From Rhizobium grahamii CCGE 502 (GTDB taxonomy: Bacteria; Pseudomonadota; Alphaproteobacteria; Rhizobiales; Rhizobiaceae): a stretch of DNA of 64,000 bases. This document shows positions 38,101 to 46,179 of this stretch, piece after piece. The first letter of the stretch is position 1. Each line of letters begins with the position of its first letter. Under the pieces are notes generated by a model. The model searched no databases. It was not told where the DNA came from and saw only the letters and a program-made list of their open reading frames with translations. The position numbers were made by a program, and so were the translations under genes. Location: the NCBI RefSeq assembly GCF_000298315.2, contig NZ_AEYE02000013.1, forward strand, positions 62,001 to 126,000, in the 5' to 3' direction.

Positions 38101-41100
38101 GATACGCTCGACGAGAAGGCCATGGCGCTCGCGATCTCCTTCAGTGAAAGCCAGAGCCGCTTTGACGACGCGCTGGAAGCGCGCACCAATGCGTTGCTCG
38201 ACACGGTGGCTGGCGCAGAATCTCGCGTTGCCGGCGCCCTCGTCGACAAGTCCGATGCAATTCGGAGCGCTTACACTGAGAGCCAGGAACGTCTCGAGCG
38301 TTCGCTGAGCGATCACGCAGCGACGCTGGCCGGCACGCTTTCGACCGGCGGAGACCGCATCGAGCAACTCACCGGCAGCGCCGCCAGCCGCATCGAATAC
38401 AGCTTGAGCGATGCGCATCAGCGACTGGAGACACTGCACGGCAGCGCCGCATCCCGGATCGAAGGAGGCCTTGCCGCCGCCCACGATCGCTTCGAGGCTC
38501 TGACGGGCAATGCCGCGACGCGCATCGAAGGGGGCTTGGAATCGGCCCATGAACGCATTCGCTCGACGCTCGCTGATCGCGAGCAGGCGATCAATCTGGC
38601 GCTCAGCGATGCGCACAGCCGCATCAGTGACACGCTCTCCGATCAGGCGACGACGATTGGCGCATCGATCGCGACCAGTGTCGGCATGCTGGAAATGTCG
38701 CTGGAAGACCATGAGGTCTCGCTTCGCCAGACGATCGACAACAGCGCCCGGGCGCTCGAAGATCGGCTGCGCGACAGCACGGGCCACATTGCCGGTCGGT
38801 TCCAAGAGTCCGCTGGCGAGATCTCGCGGTCGGCGGAAACCTTCTCTTCGCAGCTCGACCAGTCCATCGAGGGCATGACCGGCCGCTTTGCGGAAACGGG
38901 CTCTCGTGTCGAAGCCGGCCTTGCCGCTCTCGAGAATCGCATTCGTGACGGCGTCGGCGGCGTCGCCGAGCAGGTCGATGCTGCTGGCGGTCGCCTGTCC
39001 GACACATTGTCCGACGGCATCTCGCGCCTCGGAACGCTTGGCGAGGAGGCAACCGACAGAATCGCATCGGCGCTCAACGACAGCGCCGCAAAGTTTGCCG
39101 AAACGATCGATGGCCGCACCGCGAACCTCACGACGGAAATCGACAGCCGCACGGCCAACCTGACCTCTGGCATCGACAGCCGCGCGGCAAGCATCGGCGA
39201 GGCAATGGAACGTGGCAGTGCCCGCATCGAAGAACGCCTGTCGACAATGGACCGAGCCCTGACGGTCGGTCTGGACGCAGTTAACCGCACAATTGAAGGC
39301 AAGGCCGCCGGCCTCGCTGCGTCGCTGCGTAGCGCGGTCGCTGAAACGACACAGGGAATGGATGACGAAGCCGCCCGCGCCGCCGAAAACCTCGGCCGCA
39401 CGGGGCAGCAGTTTGCCGAAAGCCTTGAAGGCAAAAGCAACGAGTTCAGCCGCGCAATCGAAGAACGCTCCGAACAGATCGTCGGCCGCGTCTCAGAAGC
39501 CCAGAACCGCCTCGCCGGCCAGGCAGCCGCCGTCGCTCAAACCTTCTCGGAAGCTGGCAACGCAATCATCAAGAAAGTCGCGGAAGCCGAGACCTTGGTC
39601 AGTGGCCAGGTTGGTGCCATTTCCCGCGCTCTCGGCGACGCACAAGCGACCTTCGAAAACCATGGCGCCGGCATCCGTACGACGATTTCCGACGCAAGCG
39701 AGGGAATCGCCTCGACCATGGCGGAAGTGGAACGCGCCCTGGAAGCGCGCGGGAATGCGATCCGCTCAAGCCTGGAAGATCGCACACGCGAAATCGACTC
39801 GACGTTGACGGACGTCGAAAAGGCGCTCGAGGCACGCGGCAGCGCCATCCGCACGACGCTGGACGACCGCACGCGCGAACTCAACTCGATGCTTGCCGGC
39901 CGCTCCACGGAGCTGTCGCGCATCCTCGACGAAACCGCACGCCCACTGATCGACCGCTATGCTGAGGCTGGCAAGGACGCCGCCGCTCGTATCACTGCGG
40001 CAACCGAACGGAGCACCGAGCGCCTTCGCAGCGAAAACGAAGCCTTGATCAACGCGATTGCCGCACGCACCGAGAGTGCGTCTTCGGCCGTCGATGCGAT
40101 GGAGAGCAGCCTGCTTACAAACGTCAACCAGCTGATCGAGCGCCTGTCGGACAACAGTTCCGCCATGGGCCAGATGATGAGCCGCGCGACCGAAAATCTG
40201 GCTGCGGTCGATGGCCGCCTCGGCGACACGACTTCGCGCTTCACCGAGTCGGCATCGAAGGCCGCTGAGATGGTGTCTGCATCGACGCGCCTGCTCGAAG
40301 GCAAGGTCGATCGCCTCTCCGATATTTCCGGCCAGACGCTAGCCCAGGTCGGTGGCATCATCGGTCGCTTCGACGAGCATTCCAAGGTGCTCAGCCAGGC
40401 ATCAGGGCTGCTTGCGGCGGCTCAATCGAACCTCGTCTCTACACTCGAGGATCGCGAAACCGCGCTGCAGAACCTTTCTGTTGGTCTCGTCCAACGCTCG
40501 GAGGAAATCGAAAAGACGATGCGCTCTCTGGGTGGCATGGTCGAATCCGCCTTCGACCGCGCCGAGCAGCGCTCCAATCAGGTCAGTGGGACGCTCCGTG
40601 AAAGCGTGCAGTCCTCGTTCTCCGATATCGGCCGCGTTCTCTCTGAAACCGAAAAGCGTGCGGAGGAAGCAGCCGCGACCATGCGTGCAGCGCTGGAAAA
40701 GGCCGGAGAGGAAGCCAACGCAACAATCGACGGTGCATTCGGCAACGCCGAGCGCCGCTCCGGAGAGCTTTCCAACCGCCTGCGCGGCGGCCTGACAGCA
40801 TCCCTCTCGGAAGTCGAGCGTATGCTTGGCGAAGCCGGCCGCCAGTCCGACGGCGCGGCCCAGCAGATGCGCGAATCGCTCCGCGAAGCAGTTGACGAGG
40901 CGGTCGCCCGCTTCTCCGGCGCAACTGAGGAAATCCGTCGCTCGGCCGGCGATATCCGCAAGGAACTCGATATGACCCGCAGCGAGTTGAAGCGCGGTGC
41001 ATTCGACCTTCCCGAGGAAGCCAAGGAGAGCGCGGCCGCAATGCGCCGTGCCGTGGCAGAGCAGATCAAGGCGCTGCAGGATATCTCCCACATCGTTGGT

Positions 41101-41853
41101 CGCTCGACGCAGCAACTGGAGATTTCCGAACCTGCGCCGCGTGCCATCGCGCAGCCGCAACCTCAGCCCGCACCACGTCCCGCTCAGGCCGTTGTTGCCC
41201 AGCAGGCACCTCAACCGGCTGCTCCGGCTGTCCCGGCTCCGGCTCCTGCCGTGACTCCCTCGCCGATCGAGAACTTCGGTCTCCGCGGCTCGCTGGCACC
41301 CTCGGCGCCTGCCACCGCAACACCGCAGCGGGCACCCGTGGCCGCTCCGGCACCGGCCTCCCCGGCAACCGGCGGCTGGATCAGCGACCTCCTGCGCGGA
41401 GCCTCGCGTGAAGAGGCAGCCGATGAGGCTCCAGCACGGCAACCGGCACCGCGCGCAGAGACACCCGCTCCGGCGCCGGCCCGCACGTCCGACAGCCGCA
41501 ACCCGCGTCACGTCGTCGAGTCACTGAACTCGCTATCCGTGGATATCGCCCGCGCAATCGATCACGACGCATCGGTCGATCTGTGGCGTCGCTATCAGCG
41601 CGGCGAACGTGATGTATTCACCCGCCGTCTTTATACGCTCAAGGGCCAGCAGACCTTCGACGAGATCAAGCGCAAGTACGATCGTGAACCGGAGTTCCGC
41701 ACCGCCGTCGATCGCTATATCGCTGACTTCGAGAAGCTGCTCGCCGATGTGTCGCGCGGCGACCGCGACAAGACGATCACGCAGTCCTATCTGACCTCGG
41801 ATACCGGCAAGGTCTACACCATGCTCGCCCATGCCGCTGGGCGGTTGAAGTAA
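35188..41853 (+). CDS. giant coiled-coil polar growth protein, GPR/RgsE-like
   Basis: 2221 aa. Acidic N-terminus, two membrane helices at about 112-130 and 146-170, then some 1800 residues of nearly continuous amphipathic helix with apolipoprotein-like 11/22-residue periodicity, a proline/alanine-rich linker (about 1980-2090) and a conserved-looking C-terminal domain from 2105 (RHVVESLNSLSVDIARAI). Size, membrane anchor and periodicity match the growth pole ring protein GPR of Agrobacterium and RgsE of S. meliloti, which organise unipolar cell-wall growth in Rhizobiales. Identification is from recalled architecture. A terminator follows. Several 200-400-codon frames on the other strand are codon-bias shadows. 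Confidence 0.85.
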   Translation: MANNKYNESIEDKAFKALDEALQIDFGEDDTLSRNGKTDAPEAKLSETPSARNQQNQTDAKRARAANTPRQPEQPSRAPSFAANDANRISPASLLKSLENGSSRSAMRNATLVSLLWIVAGLGLMALLYSPQIWQIRSIADLLALPGVIAGFIGIIVPVLLFYAFAVMMARAQDMRNAARSMAEVALRLSEPETVASERIMTVGQAVRREVSAMNEGIERTIARASELETLVHSEVNALERSYADNELRVRGLVHELGSEREAIVNHAERIRTSISGVHDQLKEDLSLATEEIAVRLATSGEAFASMIDTRAAAITEKSESAIQSLGTLLAAKTDSLLQTLTSSGFALTNEFDTRLDSLTSSLSEHGDQILRQFETRASTMDSNAEKLNAALNDRARQLNEILIARTREINESLTGGERTISTTLDDVLSKLNSALDEKGSSFRQSLQSSVDDTIMDLDLRSGFFDERLQATVAQLSTSFDERVAEFANAFDKRAGSLDTKLMESLNRINETMTGGSESLNGILSSSIDRLGASLTDQSFALATALATSQEVMESSLAGKVSEVTEAIHTHTTGMTSALSHATSEISLALASGTSELHNNLSARATEFRDTLLSTTSDLSSAVSAGTEQITSAFGRADELNTMISRRAADITQALDSAHERIDGVMANRGGALTTALADSQERFESTLASRSEAIINAVAGSHERLAETLDDKAMTLAISLDESQNRFEDTIAKRADSIVASMASGHERFADTLDEKAMTLAISLNEGQARLADTLGHHIETVANQLAGGHDKLSEVLDDKAMSLAISLNEGQSRLADTLSHHVEKVANQLNGSHEKLSDVLDDKAMALAISLNEGQSRLADTLGHHVETIANQIAGGHEKLTEALDDRAMALAISLNESQTRLEDTLGHHADTISNSLTGGHDRITEALDDRVMALAVSLNEGHSRIEDALGRRVDTIANSIATVQDRLSDTLDEKAMALAISFSESQSRFDDALEARTNALLDTVAGAESRVAGALVDKSDAIRSAYTESQERLERSLSDHAATLAGTLSTGGDRIEQLTGSAASRIEYSLSDAHQRLETLHGSAASRIEGGLAAAHDRFEALTGNAATRIEGGLESAHERIRSTLADREQAINLALSDAHSRISDTLSDQATTIGASIATSVGMLEMSLEDHEVSLRQTIDNSARALEDRLRDSTGHIAGRFQESAGEISRSAETFSSQLDQSIEGMTGRFAETGSRVEAGLAALENRIRDGVGGVAEQVDAAGGRLSDTLSDGISRLGTLGEEATDRIASALNDSAAKFAETIDGRTANLTTEIDSRTANLTSGIDSRAASIGEAMERGSARIEERLSTMDRALTVGLDAVNRTIEGKAAGLAASLRSAVAETTQGMDDEAARAAENLGRTGQQFAESLEGKSNEFSRAIEERSEQIVGRVSEAQNRLAGQAAAVAQTFSEAGNAIIKKVAEAETLVSGQVGAISRALGDAQATFENHGAGIRTTISDASEGIASTMAEVERALEARGNAIRSSLEDRTREIDSTLTDVEKALEARGSAIRTTLDDRTRELNSMLAGRSTELSRILDETARPLIDRYAEAGKDAAARITAATERSTERLRSENEALINAIAARTESASSAVDAMESSLLTNVNQLIERLSDNSSAMGQMMSRATENLAAVDGRLGDTTSRFTESASKAAEMVSASTRLLEGKVDRLSDISGQTLAQVGGIIGRFDEHSKVLSQASGLLAAAQSNLVSTLEDRETALQNLSVGLVQRSEEIEKTMRSLGGMVESAFDRAEQRSNQVSGTLRESVQSSFSDIGRVLSETEKRAEEAAATMRAALEKAGEEANATIDGAFGNAERRSGELSNRLRGGLTASLSEVERMLGEAGRQSDGAAQQMRESLREAVDEAVARFSGATEEIRRSAGDIRKELDMTRSELKRGAFDLPEEAKESAAAMRRAVAEQIKALQDISHIVGRSTQQLEISEPAPRAIAQPQPQPAPRPAQAVVAQQAPQPAAPAVPAPAPAVTPSPIENFGLRGSLAPSAPATATPQRAPVAAPAPASPATGGWISDLLRGASREEAADEAPARQPAPRAETPAPAPARTSDSRNPRHVVESLNSLSVDIARAIDHDASVDLWRRYQRGERDVFTRRLYTLKGQQTFDEIKRKYDREPEFRTAVDRYIADFEKLLADVSRGDRDKTITQSYLTSDTGKVYTMLAHAAGRLK
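37294..38349 (+). repeat. eight tandem 132-bp (44-residue) repeats inside the GPR-like gene
   Basis: Residues 703-1054 divide exactly into eight 44-residue units of the pattern HEKLxxxLDDKAMALAISLN followed by EGQSRLADTLGHHxxTIANQ and a short tail. Units 2-5 are the closest to each other, with long identical DNA stretches. The 44 residues are two 22-residue apolipoprotein-type helical repeats. Confidence 0.9.
38353..38550 (+). repeat. three tandem 66-bp (22-residue) repeats inside the GPR-like gene
   Basis: Residues 1056-1121 hold three units of 22 residues built on DRIEALTGSAASRIEGGLxx followed by AH. They continue the 44-residue array directly and show its half-unit. Confidence 0.85.
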
Positions 41854-41872
41854 GACCTACCTAAACCAAAAG

Positions 41873-41900
41873 AAATGGCCGCCCAAAGGCGGCCATTTTT
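41873..41900 (+). terminator. rho-independent terminator after the GPR-like gene
   Basis: AAATGGCCGCC / GGCGGCCATTT arms with a CAAA loop and T tail, 20 bp past the stop. Confidence 0.88.
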
Positions 41901-42044
41901 GCATCTCGGGGGCGTTATCCGGCAAAGTGACCGGCTTGACCCTACGACGCTTGTTCTTCAAGAGAGCTGCACCTGGTCCACCTACTTGTCGCGTCGACGG
42001 CCAGGTAAAGCGTGCGGCACTTCCGCCCATTCCACTTTCAAGGA

Positions 42045-42653
42045 CTAGATCGACTGCAGCGTCCACGCGACGATCTCGCCGGCTACGGCCGAGAACGCGC
42101 GATCGAGGCCTTTTACCAGGCCATCGTTGGAACCGCTGGCAGGCACGACTTGTCTGAACACCTTTTGCGTTCGTACGGTACCGTTGCGATCGTTCAGGAT
42201 CTTGGCCGAGATCTCGACCACAGCGCGGCTGCCGCCGCTCGTGTCGATCTCAAAGGAACGGATATCCGTCACGAGTTGGTAGTCGATAGCCAGCCCTTGG
42301 CCTGGTACGCCGACGCCACCGACCTTGCCGGAGTTCTCATAGGCCTCGACCAGCTTTGCCTGAACAATGCGTGGCAGCTTGTCGCCCCACTGTGCCTTCG
42401 ACAAATACTGTATTTGCGAAGGAGCCACCCGAACAACGATCTGCTCGCTGTCGATCGCCTTCAGGGCAGTCGGTTGCTGCACCAGGATTTGCCGGCCTTT
42501 CGCCGCTGGTCCACTGCCAGTCACCGACCCGGACAGATCGAAGGTATCGTTCTTCGCAGAGGTTCCGCAGCCGGCAAGGCCTGCCAACAGCGGCAACGCG
42601 ATCGCGGTTGTCGATAGCCACGAACGACGCTGCACCAGATCCGATACGGCCAT
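42045..42653 (-). CDS. ABC-transport auxiliary lipoprotein (PqiC/DUF330-like)
   Basis: 202 aa from ATG 42653 (GGGGAGCGCAT before it), which clears the upstream mlaD stop by 22 bp. Lipoprotein signal with LAGC at 26-29 (Cys29 lipidated). The body with PSQIQYLSKAQWGDKLPRIV and LNDRNGTVRTQKVF is the ABC-type transport auxiliary lipoprotein family, which sits on the periplasmic side and extends or caps MCE assemblies. Last gene of the MCE operon; it takes the outer-membrane end that MlaA/MlaC hold in E. coli. Confidence 0.87.
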   Translation of the reverse strand: MAVSDLVQRRSWLSTTAIALPLLAGLAGCGTSAKNDTFDLSGSVTGSGPAAKGRQILVQQPTALKAIDSEQIVVRVAPSQIQYLSKAQWGDKLPRIVQAKLVEAYENSGKVGGVGVPGQGLAIDYQLVTDIRSFEIDTSGGSRAVVEISAKILNDRNGTVRTQKVFRQVVPASGSNDGLVKGLDRAFSAVAGEIVAWTLQSI

Positions 42654-42675
42654 ATGCGCTCCCCTAATGTCCCTC

Positions 42676-44046
42676 TTAACGCCGCGTCCGGCCGTCATAT
42701 TGCTTTACAGTATCTCCGCCGAAGATCAGCCGCTGCGGATTGCGGTCGAAGTCACTGATGGTATTACCAAGGCTTTGCACGGTGGCGCGCGTGTCGTTGA
42801 TGAGCGACTGCATATCGCGCAGTCCACCGCTGGAAAATTTCTGCAGATTGTCGGCGATCGGACCGATCCGAGAATTGAGGTTGTCGGCAACCTTCTTGAA
42901 GGAGGTGAGCGTGTCACGCGCCTGCGCAAAGAGCGATTGCGTGTTGTCTGTCCCGAGCAGCGCATCCAGCTTGATCAGAATGCCGTCGACGCGCGTGGAC
43001 GCCGAGTTGAGCTTGTTCGCCATTTGCGAGACGTTCTGGATTGTCTGGTCGATGTCCTTCTGTCGCGCGGCAACAGTGTTCGCGACATCCTTGATCGAAG
43101 CGACAGCGGTGCGCGCATCCTTGGTCGCCTGCGATATGTCGTCGACGGAGCCCTTGACCTTCGCCGGATCGATCTGCGCTACCAGAGTATCCACCCGATC
43201 GAGCGTCGCCTGCGCCTTCTTGCCGAGATCGTTGTAGGTCGTTGCCGTTTCCCGGAACGTCTGAATCGCTCCCTTGAAGTCGCCCGACGCATCGGCAACG
43301 TCGCGACTGACCTTCTCGGCATTGCTGAGAATAGTATCTATCTTCTTCGCGTCGACGGCCTTCACGAGCGCTTCGACCGCCTCCAGCGTCGAGTCGACAC
43401 GACCCGAGACCTTGCGAACGGTATCCGACAGTTGCCCGACACTTTGAAGGAATGAATCAATGTTGCCGGAGTTCTTTGCCAACGCGTCCGAGAACGTCTC
43501 TGCATTCTGCAACGTCTTCGTCAGTGGTCCGCGTGCGTCCTTCACAAACCCCTGAACCTGCCCGATGGCATCGTTTGCGCGGTCGAGGATTTTGTCCGCC
43601 GTCGCAAGAAGGTTGGTCACGCTCGACTGGTCAGCGACGATCACCGCTCGCTTCCCTGTGTCAATCGACTGCTGAAGGATGTTCTTCTCACCGATCTTGC
43701 CGCCGGAGAGCTCGATATAGGCAGCACCCGTCAGACCCTGGATTTCAAGGATGGCTTTCGTAGAGGGATAGATCGGCGCATCGACGCGCACCTCGGTGAA
43801 CGCCAGCGAGAAACTCGGATCGTCGGCGTCGATTGACAGCGACTTGACCGAGCCGACCTGAATGCCGTTGAACCGCACGGGCGAGCCGACGCTCAAACCG
43901 TTCGCGGAACCCGGAATGCGGACGATCAGCTCCGCCGTCGGACCGCCACGCCCGTATTCGGCCATCCAATACACGAAACCGAACGCCGCTGCGATAACGA
44001 GCACCGTGAAGAAGCCGACAATCGTGTAGTTCGCTTTTGTTTCCAT
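42676..44046 (-). CDS. mlaD: MlaD-type MCE-domain protein
   Basis: 456 aa. One N-terminal helix (about 8-28, IVGFFTVLVIAAAFGFVYWM), one MCE domain (about 38-115: VRIPGSANGLSVGSPVRFNG, GSVKSL), then some 300 residues of helical coiled coil ending in FGGDTVKQYDGRTRR. MCE proteins form hexameric rings that carry lipids across the periplasm; the long C-terminal helix is much longer than E. coli MlaD (183 aa) and may build a needle-like tunnel as in PqiB/LetB. Nine bp after the ATPase gene. Confidence 0.88.
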   Translation of the reverse strand: METKANYTIVGFFTVLVIAAAFGFVYWMAEYGRGGPTAELIVRIPGSANGLSVGSPVRFNGIQVGSVKSLSIDADDPSFSLAFTEVRVDAPIYPSTKAILEIQGLTGAAYIELSGGKIGEKNILQQSIDTGKRAVIVADQSSVTNLLATADKILDRANDAIGQVQGFVKDARGPLTKTLQNAETFSDALAKNSGNIDSFLQSVGQLSDTVRKVSGRVDSTLEAVEALVKAVDAKKIDTILSNAEKVSRDVADASGDFKGAIQTFRETATTYNDLGKKAQATLDRVDTLVAQIDPAKVKGSVDDISQATKDARTAVASIKDVANTVAARQKDIDQTIQNVSQMANKLNSASTRVDGILIKLDALLGTDNTQSLFAQARDTLTSFKKVADNLNSRIGPIADNLQKFSSGGLRDMQSLINDTRATVQSLGNTISDFDRNPQRLIFGGDTVKQYDGRTRR

Positions 44047-44055
44047 CGTATCCGC

Positions 44056-44907
44056 TCACTTCCCGCGGCTATCTTGCGCCAGGCTGTTCTCGCCGGCGTG
44101 GCCATTCTGCGGCACGATCGAACGCGCCCGCTTGCCTTTGAAATAAGCCTGCACCCACGGATCGTCGTAGGCCAGCATGTCGTCGATCGTTCCCTCGACC
44201 AGTACCCGCTTCTTGCCGAGCACAGCAATGCGATCACAGACCGAGAAGAGGCTGTCGAGATCGTGGGTGACCATGTAGACGGTCAGCCCGAGCGTGTCCC
44301 TAAGTCTCGCTATGAGCTCGTCGAACTCCGCAGCACCGATCGGGTCGAGCCCTGACGTGGGCTCGTCGAGAAAGACCAATTCGGGGTCGAGCGCCAGGGC
44401 GCGCGCTAGCGCCGCGCGCTTGATCATGCCGCCCGAAAGCTCAGACGGGTATTTGTCGGCAGCATCTGCCGCGAGCCCAACCAGTCGAATCTTCAATTTT
44501 GCCAGTTCGTTCATCAGCGACTGCGGCAGGTCCAGATACTCGCGCATCGGCACCTGGATGTTCTCCTTCACGGTCAGCGACGAAAACAACGCTCCCTGCT
44601 GGAAGAGCACGCCGAGCCGCATGTCGAGCGCATTGCGCTGCGGCTCGTCGAGCTCGTCGAAATCCTGGCCGAGAATCTTGATGTTTCCCGAGCGCCGCGG
44701 CAGCAGTCGAAGCACGGTCCGCATCAGCACCGACTTGCCCGTTCCCGACGCGCCGACAAAGCCGAGGATTTCGCCGCGATAGATATCGAGGTTCAGATTG
44801 TCGAGAACGACCTTCGACCCGAAAGCGACCGTCACGCCGCGCGCCGACAGCACGACATCCCGCCCCTCGCCGTTTCTGGTCTCTGAATTCTGTTCGTCCA
44901 CGTACAA
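44056..44907 (-). CDS. mlaF: MlaF-type ABC transporter ATPase
   Basis: 283 aa. Walker A GASGTGKS, Q-loop region LFQQGALFSSLTVKENI, signature LSGGMIKRAALARALAL, Walker B LVFLDEPTSGLDP, switch His in VTHDL. The LSGGM form and the C-terminal extension are typical of lipid-transport MlaF proteins. Drives the MlaE permease from the cytoplasm. Three bp after the permease gene. Confidence 0.93.
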   Translation of the reverse strand: MYVDEQNSETRNGEGRDVVLSARGVTVAFGSKVVLDNLNLDIYRGEILGFVGASGTGKSVLMRTVLRLLPRRSGNIKILGQDFDELDEPQRNALDMRLGVLFQQGALFSSLTVKENIQVPMREYLDLPQSLMNELAKLKIRLVGLAADAADKYPSELSGGMIKRAALARALALDPELVFLDEPTSGLDPIGAAEFDELIARLRDTLGLTVYMVTHDLDSLFSVCDRIAVLGKKRVLVEGTIDDMLAYDDPWVQAYFKGKRARSIVPQNGHAGENSLAQDSRGK

Positions 44908-44910
44908 TCC

Positions 44911-46080
44911 TTAGAAATTGATAGCCGCATAGAACATGGCAAAAAGCCCGTCCATGAGGATAACGACGAAGATCGCCTTCACGACCGCGGCGGTCACGTG
45001 CTGTCCAAGCGACTCGGCGCTACCGCCTACTTTTAAGCCCTCGACCGCAGCAACGATACCGATAACCAGCGCCATGAACGGCGCCTTGATCATTCCGGAA
45101 AGGACCGTCGACAGCGTTATCGCTTCATGCAGGCGCGAGATGAAGTTCGCAAAGGTGATGCCGGAGTAGGCCCAGGCGACCACGGCTGCGCCAGCGAGCG
45201 AGGCAAAGTTCGCAATCACGGTCAGCAGCGGCAACGCGACCGTCAGGGCAACCAGGCGCGGAAAAATGAGCACGCCGACGGGATTGAGGCCCATCACCTT
45301 CAGCGCATCGACCTCCTCGCGCATCTTCATCGAGCCGATTTCGGCTGTGATAGCGCTACCTGAGCGGCCGGCGATCATGATGGCTGTGAGAAGGACACCG
45401 ATTTCGCGAAGCTGAAGAATGCCGACGAGGTCGACGACGAAGACTTCGGCGCCGAAATAACGGAGCTGAAAGGCGCCCTGCTGGGCGATGATCGCGCCGA
45501 TCAGGAACGACATCAGCAAGATGATCGGCACCGCGCGTACGCCCATATGGTCGATCTGGTTGACGATTGACGCCGGCGAAACGCCGCTACCTCGCCCGAA
45601 CTTCATCTGGGCGCCGCGCACGGCGGAGCCGAGGATATACATCGCGGCCGCGAGATTGTTCCAGATATCAAAGGTGATCTTGCCGATCGGTGCGAAGATT
45701 CGCTCCGCCAAGCCCCGAGGTCGTTGCGGCTCCTGGTCCGGCTTTGGCGGCTCCTCCGAGAACTCCGCGATCATTTCGTCGATATGTTCGTTGCTGCCTT
45801 CGAAGCGCACGGTGCCGCCCGCGCCCTCAACTTGCTTCTTCAGCCGGCAGAGCAGCCAGACACCCGCCGTGTCGATATCCGTCACGCCCGACAGATCGAG
45901 GGTCACCTCGCCGGATCGAGCGGCGGTGAGCTTCTCGAAGTCGCGCAAGACGAGATGCAGGTTCGCGCTCCGCCAGTTCCCCTCGATGTGAACGAGCTGG
46001 CCCGATCCATGGGTTTGGTCGTCCACATGCAGTGAGGCGGCGTTACGGGTTTCGGACTTCAAAACGCTTGTGTCTTTCAA
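44911..46080 (-). CDS. mlaE: MlaE-type permease with N-terminal STAS domain
   Basis: 389 aa. Residues about 25-115 form a STAS domain (VTLDLSGVTDIDTAGVWLLC), which in E. coli is the separate protein MlaB; residues 140-389 are the MlaE permease (VRAVPIILLMSFLIGAIIAQ, REIGVLLTAIMIAGRSGSA, GLNPVGVLIFPRLVAL). So MlaB and MlaE are fused here. First gene of the operon mlaE-mlaF-mlaD-lipoprotein on the minus strand. Confidence 0.92.
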   Translation of the reverse strand: MKDTSVLKSETRNAASLHVDDQTHGSGQLVHIEGNWRSANLHLVLRDFEKLTAARSGEVTLDLSGVTDIDTAGVWLLCRLKKQVEGAGGTVRFEGSNEHIDEMIAEFSEEPPKPDQEPQRPRGLAERIFAPIGKITFDIWNNLAAAMYILGSAVRGAQMKFGRGSGVSPASIVNQIDHMGVRAVPIILLMSFLIGAIIAQQGAFQLRYFGAEVFVVDLVGILQLREIGVLLTAIMIAGRSGSAITAEIGSMKMREEVDALKVMGLNPVGVLIFPRLVALTVALPLLTVIANFASLAGAAVVAWAYSGITFANFISRLHEAITLSTVLSGMIKAPFMALVIGIVAAVEGLKVGGSAESLGQHVTAAVVKAIFVVILMDGLFAMFYAAINF

Positions 46081-46179
46081 GGCTTACGGCGACATTGCCG
46101 ACTCGCGAACTAACGGTTCGCCGCTTCGGATCAATATACCCAAGCCACACCAAATTTCCATGCGCGCAGGATTGCAAAT

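Noticed and set aside
37294-38349. CRISPR-like or intergenic satellite array
   Set aside because: The 132-bp repeats are in frame within one coding region and encode a helical repeat; no spacers.
36013-38805. Several 200-330-codon minus-strand frames inside the GPR-like gene
   Set aside because: They exist because the repeats are biased in the same way in each unit; no ribosome sites or motifs.
40402-41511. A 369-codon minus-strand frame near the end of the GPR-like gene
   Set aside because: Arginine/cysteine/glycine-rich translation of antisense proline-rich codons; not a protein.
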